NCBI RefSeq assembly: GCF_006349365.1
Contig: NZ_CP040899.1
Coordinates: forward strand, 2,418,001-2,482,000
Direction: 5' to 3'
DNA length: 64,000 nucleotides
From: Georgenia wutianyii
GTDB taxonomy: Bacteria > Actinomycetota > Actinomycetes > Actinomycetales > Actinomycetaceae
Part shown: positions 59,307 through 64,000 of the stretch, piece by piece
Numbering within the stretch: the stretch's first letter is position 1
How the letters are laid out: every line of letters starts with the position of its first letter
The notes under the pieces: generated by a model
The model's database searches: none
What the model was told of the DNA's origin: nothing
Seen by the model: the letters and a program-made list of their open reading frames with translations, nothing else
Made by a program: the position numbers and the translations under genes

Positions 59307-60322
59307 GCACCGAGCCCACACGGCCCGACGGCGCCCCGACCTCGGTCGGGGCGCCGCGGGCCGGCGCGCGCAAGCGGCACCGCGGGCGGGCCGACGGGGT
59401 GCCGGAGCAGCGCCTCTCGCTGCGACAGCGGCTGCGCCGCGACCGGACGCTGCTCATCATGGTGATGCCGGCCCTCGTCCTCGTCCTGCTGTTCATGTAC
59501 GTCCCCATGGCGGGCAACGTCATCGCCTGGCAGGACTACTCCCCCTACCTCGGGATCGGCGAGAGCCCGTGGGTGGGTTGGACCAACTTCATGCGCATCT
59601 TCACGGACGCGGCGTTCCTCAACGCGGTGAAGAACACGCTGCTCATCACGACCTTCCAGCTGATCTTCTACTTCCCGATCCCGATCATGCTGGCGCTGCT
59701 CCTCAACACGGTCTTCTCGCCGGCGATCCGGACGGCCATCCAGTCGATCGTCTACCTGCCCCACTTCTTCTCGTGGGTCCTCATCGTCACGATCTTCCAG
59801 CAGATCTTCGGCGGGGCTGGGCTGGTCAACCGGCTCCTCACGGAGAACGGGTTCGCGCCCTTCGACCTCATGACCAACCCGGACTCCTTCCTCGTCCTGG
59901 TCACCTCCCAGGCGATCTGGAAGGACGCCGGCTGGGGGATGATCATCTTCCTGGCGGCTCTCAGCACGGTCGACCCGGCCCTGTACGAGGCCTCGGTGGT
60001 CGACGGCGCCAACCGGTGGCGACGGATCTGGCACATCACCCTGCCGGCGCTCCGACCCGTCATCATCCTGCTGCTCATCCTGCGCCTGGGCGACGCGCTC
60101 ACGGTCGGGTTCGAGCAGCTGATCCTCCAGCGCGGCGCCGTCGGCGCCGGAGTCTCCGAGGTCATCGACACCTTCGTGTACTACCAGGGTGTCGTCGCGG
60201 GTGACTGGTCCTTCGCGGCCGCCGCCGGCCTGGTCAAGGGCCTCGTCTCGCTCGCCCTGGTCCTCGGGGCCAACAAGCTGGCACACGTCTTTGGAGAAGC
60301 GGGGGTGTACCGACGCGCATGA
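59303..60322 (+). CDS. Sugar ABC transporter permease (LplB-type)
   Basis: 339 residues, six helices. DRTLLIMVMPALVLVLLFMYVPMAGNVIAWQDYSPYLGIGESPWVGWTNF and the EAA loop EASVVDGANRWRRIWHITLPALRPVIILLLILRLGDAL, which docks the ATPase, are typical of the LplB subfamily. A basic Arg-rich N-terminus (RAGARKRHRGRADG) precedes helix 1. GTG start overlaps the binding-protein stop; ends overlapping the second permease (ATGA). Confidence 0.95.
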   Translation: MSTEPTRPDGAPTSVGAPRAGARKRHRGRADGVPEQRLSLRQRLRRDRTLLIMVMPALVLVLLFMYVPMAGNVIAWQDYSPYLGIGESPWVGWTNFMRIFTDAAFLNAVKNTLLITTFQLIFYFPIPIMLALLLNTVFSPAIRTAIQSIVYLPHFFSWVLIVTIFQQIFGGAGLVNRLLTENGFAPFDLMTNPDSFLVLVTSQAIWKDAGWGMIIFLAALSTVDPALYEASVVDGANRWRRIWHITLPALRPVIILLLILRLGDALTVGFEQLILQRGAVGAGVSEVIDTFVYYQGVVAGDWSFAAAAGLVKGLVSLALVLGANKLAHVFGEAGVYRRA

Positions 60323-61332
60323 GTACCGGAACCGGAAACACGCAAGGGGCCCTGGCGCCCGTCGTCATCGATCCCGGCCCCGACGCCGAGGGGTCGTTCC
60401 GCAAGCCCGACCGCGCCAGCCGGCGGTTCACCCGCCGGTCGCGGCACCGCCCCGCCTGGGAGGAGACGCCGACGCCGCTCGGCTTCGGTCTCAAGGCGCT
60501 CGCGCTGCTCGCCATCGTCCTCGTGGTGGTGTACCCGCTCTACACGGTGATCCTCACCAGCCTCTCGACGCAGGACTCGGTGACCCGTGCCGGCGGGCTC
60601 GTCACCGTCCCCGACGAGTTCACCTGGTCGGCGTACCAGCAGATCTTCTCCGGCGGTGTGGTGAGCCGCGCCCTGGGGGTGAGCGTCTTCGTCACCGTCG
60701 TCGGCACCCTGATCTCGCTCGTGGTCTCGACGCTGGCCGCCTACGGCTTGTCGCGCCCGAACTCCGTGGCGCACCGCCCGATCCTGTTCGTCTTCCTCTT
60801 CACGATGTTCTTCGGCGCGGGGATCATCCCCACGTACCTGCTCATCTCCAACCTCGGGCTCATCAACAGCCTGTGGGCGCTGATCCTGCCCGGGGCGGTC
60901 TCGGCCTTCAACCTCCTCATCCTGCGCAACTTCTTCATGGGGATCGACCAGGCGATCCTCGACGCCGCGCGGATAGACGGCGCCGGGGACTGGCGCATCC
61001 TCGGGAGCATCGTGGTGCCGATGTCCAAGGCGGTGCTCGCCGTCGTCGCCCTGTTCTACGGCGTCGGGTACTGGAACGCGTTCTTCAACGCGATGCTCTA
61101 CATCAACGACAACTCGCTGTGGCCGCTGCAGCTGGTCCTGCGCTCCTACGTCCTGCAGGGCACGCAACTGCCCGGCACGACGACGCCGATCGACGTCACC
61201 GGCGGCGTCGTCACCGGGCTGCCGATCAAGATGGCGATCATGGTGCTCGCCGTCGTCCCGATCCTCATCGTCTACCCGTTCATCCAGCGCCACTTCACCA
61301 AGGGCGTCATCTTCGGCGCGATCAAGGGCTGA
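60319..61332 (+). CDS. Sugar ABC transporter permease (YtcP-type)
   Basis: 337 residues, six helices: ALLAIVLVVVYPLYTVILTSLSTQDSVTRAGGLVTVPDEFTWSAYQQIF, LYTMFFGAGIIP-like segment FTMFFGAGIIPTYLLISNLGLINSLWALILPGAVSAFNLLILRNFFMGI, and the EAA loop DAARIDGAGDWRILGSIVVPMSKAVLAVVALFYGVGYWNAFFNAMLYI. It pairs with the upstream permease. 33 nt separate it from the GH13 gene. Confidence 0.95.
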   Translation: MSTGTGNTQGALAPVVIDPGPDAEGSFRKPDRASRRFTRRSRHRPAWEETPTPLGFGLKALALLAIVLVVVYPLYTVILTSLSTQDSVTRAGGLVTVPDEFTWSAYQQIFSGGVVSRALGVSVFVTVVGTLISLVVSTLAAYGLSRPNSVAHRPILFVFLFTMFFGAGIIPTYLLISNLGLINSLWALILPGAVSAFNLLILRNFFMGIDQAILDAARIDGAGDWRILGSIVVPMSKAVLAVVALFYGVGYWNAFFNAMLYINDNSLWPLQLVLRSYVLQGTQLPGTTTPIDVTGGVVTGLPIKMAIMVLAVVPILIVYPFIQRHFTKGVIFGAIKG

Positions 61333-61365
61333 CGTGCCGCCGCACCCCCGCGAGGAGCCTCGACA

Positions 61366-62982
61366 GTGAGCCTGGCCGCACCCTGGTGGCACGACGCCGT
61401 CGTCTACCAGGTCTATCCCAAGAGCTTCGCCGACGGCGACGGCGACGGCACCGGCGACCTCGCCGGGGTCCGCGCCCACCTGCCGTACCTGCGCGACCTG
61501 GGCGTCGACGCCCTCTGGTTCACGCCCTGGTACGTCTCCCCGCAGGCGGACGGCGGGTACGACGTCACCGACCACCGCGACATCGACCCCGTGCTGGGGA
61601 CCCTGGAGGAGGCGGAGGCGCTCATCGCCGAGGCCCGCTCGCTGGGGATCCGCACGATCATCGACGTGGTCCCCAACCACGTCGCCGCCGACCACCCGTG
61701 GTTCACCGCCGCCACCGCTGCCGCCCCTGGCTCCCCCGAGCGTGACCGTTTCTGGTTCCGCCCAGGCGGAGGGGCCGGCGGCGACGCGCCCCCCACGAGG
61801 TGGACCTCCCCGTTCGGGGGCGCTACGTGGTCACGAGGGCCCGACGGCGAGGAGTGGTACCTCCACCTGTTCGCCCCCGGGCAGCCCGACCTCAACTGGA
61901 CCCACCCCGAGGTGCGCGCCGAGTACGAGGACATCCTCCGGTTCTGGTTCGACCGCGGCGTCGCCGGCATCCGTATCGACTCCGCCGCCGTGCTCATGAA
62001 GGACCCCGACCTCCCCGAGGTGCCGGCGACCCTCACGGGCGGCAACCACCCCTTCGAGGACCGTGACGACGTCCATGAGGTCTACCGCCGCTGGCGGCAG
62101 GTCGCCGAGTCGTACGGCGAGGACCGCGTCCTCGTCGGGGAGGTGTGGCTGGAGGACCGGGACCGGCTCTCCCGGTACGTCGGCCCCGACGAGCTGCACA
62201 CCGTCTTCGGTTTCGACGTCATGGCCGCCCCGTGGGAGCCGGCGGCGTTGCGGGCTGCGGTCGTGGAGACGCTGGGGACGCACGAGCGCCTGGGCGCACC
62301 GCCGGCCTGGGTCCTCGGCAACCACGACGTCACCCGGCCCGCCACCCGGTACGGCCGCGAGAGCAGCGGGTTCGCCTACGCCGACAAGGCCTGGGGCATC
62401 CCGACGGACGTCGAGCTGGGCCGGCGGCGCGCGCGGGCCATGGCCCTGCTCACGCTCGCGCTGCCGGGCTCCTGTTACATCTACCAGGGCGAGGAGCTCG
62501 GCCTCGACGAGGTCGAGGACCTTCCCCGCGACCTCCTCCAGGACCCCATGTACGAGCGCTCCGGGGGCATCAATCCCGGCCGCGACGGCTGCCGGGTGCC
62601 CCTTCCGTGGCGCGCCGACGCCCCCGGCCTGGGCTTCGCGCTCCCCTCGTCGGCCGCCGCGCCATGGCTGCCGCAGCCCGCGCGCTGGGCGAGCCTCGCC
62701 GTCGACGCCCAGGAGCGCGACGCCGGCTCCACGCTCCGGCTCTACCGCCTCGCGCTCGCCCTGCGCCGCGACCTCTTCGACACGGCTGACCCCACGCTCG
62801 TGTGGATGGACCTCGGCGAGGACGCCCTCGCCTTCCGCCGGGGGTCGGGAGCCGCGTGCGTCGTCAACCTCGGCGGGGCCGATCTCACCCTCCCCGAGGG
62901 CGCCGACGTCGCGCTCACCAGCGCCACCGCCCCGGCAGGCCGCGTCGTCGCGCCGGGGGCCGCCGTGTGGCTACGACCCTGA
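61366..62982 (+). CDS. GH13 alpha-glucosidase / oligosaccharide hydrolase
   Basis: 538 residues, cytoplasmic (no signal). WWHDAVVYQVYPKSFADGDGDGTGDLAGVRAHLPYLRDLGVDALWFTPWYVSPQADGGYDVTDHRDIDP is the GH13 N-terminus; catalytic residues are Asp 205 in GIRIDSAAV, Glu 259 in VGEVWL and Asp 321 in LGNHDVT. The pattern fits subfamily 23/30-type alpha-glucosidases that release glucose from maltose-like or sucrose-like oligosaccharides. GTG start with a GAGGAG site. It suggests that the imported sugar contains alpha-glucosyl links. Confidence 0.93.
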   Translation: MSLAAPWWHDAVVYQVYPKSFADGDGDGTGDLAGVRAHLPYLRDLGVDALWFTPWYVSPQADGGYDVTDHRDIDPVLGTLEEAEALIAEARSLGIRTIIDVVPNHVAADHPWFTAATAAAPGSPERDRFWFRPGGGAGGDAPPTRWTSPFGGATWSRGPDGEEWYLHLFAPGQPDLNWTHPEVRAEYEDILRFWFDRGVAGIRIDSAAVLMKDPDLPEVPATLTGGNHPFEDRDDVHEVYRRWRQVAESYGEDRVLVGEVWLEDRDRLSRYVGPDELHTVFGFDVMAAPWEPAALRAAVVETLGTHERLGAPPAWVLGNHDVTRPATRYGRESSGFAYADKAWGIPTDVELGRRRARAMALLTLALPGSCYIYQGEELGLDEVEDLPRDLLQDPMYERSGGINPGRDGCRVPLPWRADAPGLGFALPSSAAAPWLPQPARWASLAVDAQERDAGSTLRLYRLALALRRDLFDTADPTLVWMDLGEDALAFRRGSGAACVVNLGGADLTLPEGADVALTSATAPAGRVVAPGAAVWLRP

Positions 62983-63040
62983 CCCGCGCCGGGCGGCTCC
63001 GCCCCCGGCCGACCGACCACCCCTGCTGCCAAGGACATCG

Positions 63041-64000
63041 ATGACCGACCGGCACCTCGCCCCCTTCGACACCATCCACCAGGCTGACGCCCGACGGCTG
63101 TGCGCCGAGCTCACCCTCGAGGAGAAGCTCAGCCTGCTCCACCAGTTCTCCCCCGGCATAGAGCGGGTGGGACTGGCCCCCTTCCGGACCGGCACCGAGG
63201 CGGCGCACGGCGTGGCCTGGGAGGGCGAGGCGACCGTCTTCCCGCAGCCGGTGGGCCTCGCCGCCACCTGGGACCCGGCCCTGCTCGAGCGTGTCGGCGA
63301 AGCCGTCGGCAACGAGGTGCGGGACAAGCACGACGCCGACCCGTGGATCAGCCTCAACGTGTGGGCACCGGTGGTCAACCCGCTTCGCCACCCGCTGTGG
63401 GGTCGCAACGAGGAGGGGTTCTCGGAGGACCCGGTGCTCACCGGCGAGCTGGCCACCGCGTACGCGCGCGGGCTGCGCGGGCGGGACGCGACGTTCTGGC
63501 GCACCGTCCCCACGCTCAAGCACTACCTCGCCTACAACCTGGAGACCGACCGGTCGAGCCACAGCGCGAGCGTGCCGCCCCGGGTCCTGAACGACTACGA
63601 GGTGCGGGCCTACCGCGGGCCGGTCGAGGCAGGGGTGATCGGGGGCATCATGCCCTCCTACAACCTCGTCAACGGCCGGCCCACCCACGTGGACGGAGAC
63701 CTCCTCGACCTCGCCCGGTCCTGGTCCCCGTGGCCACTGTGCTTCTTCAGCGACGCGTTCGCGCCGAGCAACGTCTTCGGCAACCAGGCGTTCCACCCGG
63801 ACCCGCCCACCGCCTACGCCGCGATGCTCGAGGCCGGCATCGACTCCTTCACCGACCAGGACCGCGACAGCGCGACCGTCATCGGCTGGCTCCGGGACGC
63901 CGTCACCTCCGGCCTGGTGAGCGAGCAGCTCGTCGACCGCGCGGTCGAGCGGGTCCTCACCGTCCGCGCCCGCACCGGCGAGCTCGACGGGGACGCCGAC
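63041..64000 (+). CDS. GH3 beta-glycosidase (3' part cut by window edge)
   Basis: 320 codons are present and the frame stays open to the right edge. The GH3 TIM-barrel domain shows LTLEEKLSLLHQFSPGIERVGLAPFRTGTEAAHGVAWEGEATVFPQPVGLAATWDPALLERVGEAVGNEVR, LNVWAPVVNPLRHPLWGRNEEGFSEDPVLTGELATAYARGLRG, TLKHYLAYNLETDR, and FFSDAFAP with the likely nucleophile Asp 238. No signal peptide, so it acts on imported sugar. The C-terminal alpha/beta sandwich lies outside. Together with GH13 it would process an oligosaccharide with both alpha and beta linkages. Confidence 0.92.
   Translation, partial: MTDRHLAPFDTIHQADARRLCAELTLEEKLSLLHQFSPGIERVGLAPFRTGTEAAHGVAWEGEATVFPQPVGLAATWDPALLERVGEAVGNEVRDKHDADPWISLNVWAPVVNPLRHPLWGRNEEGFSEDPVLTGELATAYARGLRGRDATFWRTVPTLKHYLAYNLETDRSSHSASVPPRVLNDYEVRAYRGPVEAGVIGGIMPSYNLVNGRPTHVDGDLLDLARSWSPWPLCFFSDAFAPSNVFGNQAFHPDPPTAYAAMLEAGIDSFTDQDRDSATVIGWLRDAVTSGLVSEQLVDRAVERVLTVRARTGELDGDAD

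Noticed and set aside
1..64000. tRNA, rRNA, insertion sequences, prophage, attachment sites
   Set aside because: No tRNA or rRNA sequence, no transposase or integrase frame, and no target-site duplications were seen in reading the window.

Overview
This is GC-rich, gene-dense DNA from an actinobacterium. Support for that includes frequent GTG starts, 4-nt ATGA/GTGA overlaps between consecutive genes, PriA-type HisA, Ku plus fused LigD, an RNase E with very long Ala/Pro/Arg/Glu-rich arms, a candidate IdeR/DtxR iron box, and a DevS/DevR-like two-component pair. A member of the Micrococcales (Cellulomonas/Georgenia-like) is my best guess, by inference only.

Layout. 1-1803 (minus): infC (ATC start) - rpmI - rplT - SpoU-type rRNA methyltransferase. 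2040-3451 (plus): coiled-coil membrane protein and lipoprotein serine protease. 3448-8702 (minus): histidine operon hisC-hisB-orf-hisH-priA, then SseB-like and AhpD-like genes. 8721-9843: a flavin reductase gene bracketed by two inverted 18-bp repeat arrays. 9909-12971 (minus): leuS behind a ribosome-type attenuator with a Leu-Leu leader peptide. 13105-15868: dps, an AI-2E-family membrane protein and a lone ABC ATPase. 15976-20009: NHEJ repair locus (ligD, DoxX, ku). 20051-22322: DsbA-like protein, a small Cys protein, an epimerase and a GyrI-like protein. 22398-25809 (minus): rplU-rpmA-obgE-proB. 26333-31340 (minus): siderophore reductase plus iron ABC transporter behind an IdeR-like box. 31466-35736: a small unknown gene and RNase E. 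36184-44861: cydABDC followed by a DevS-like kinase and DevR-like regulator. 44959-50724: ALDH, mutM, rnc, yceD, coiled-coil protein, coaD, rsmD and a tiny membrane protein. 50721-53000: DUF6297-like membrane protein, a repeat array and a frameshifted pseudogene. 53097-64000: carbohydrate locus (DeoR/LacI hybrid regulator, hydroxyacid dehydrogenase, DUF2264, type I sugar ABC transporter, GH13, GH3 cut by the window end).

The most unusual signal is a dispersed, strictly 18-bp tandem repeat (consensus near RCGASAGCSGACTTCCGC). It is always preceded, on its own strand, by a C-rich tract. It occurs in five places: two intergenic arrays flanking the flavin reductase, one inside cydD (4 units), one inside mutM (9 units), and one next to the pseudogene (2 units). 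The unit has no stop codon in any of six frames and is a multiple of three, so it can sit inside genes in any frame; cydD and mutM read it in different frames. A second family of large inverted repeats between genes (26080-26303, 44121-44165) shares 14 of 19 positions with the 18-mer and appears related.

Regulation visible in the sequence: a perfect GGGACCTAGGTCCC palindrome about 42 bp upstream of an inferred cydA transcription start, which suggests that the DevS/DevR-like pair downstream controls the cytochrome bd operon; a 15/19 IdeR match over the start of the siderophore-interacting protein; the leuS attenuator; and several promoters whose -10 lies 7 nt before the start codon, pointing to leaderless mRNAs.
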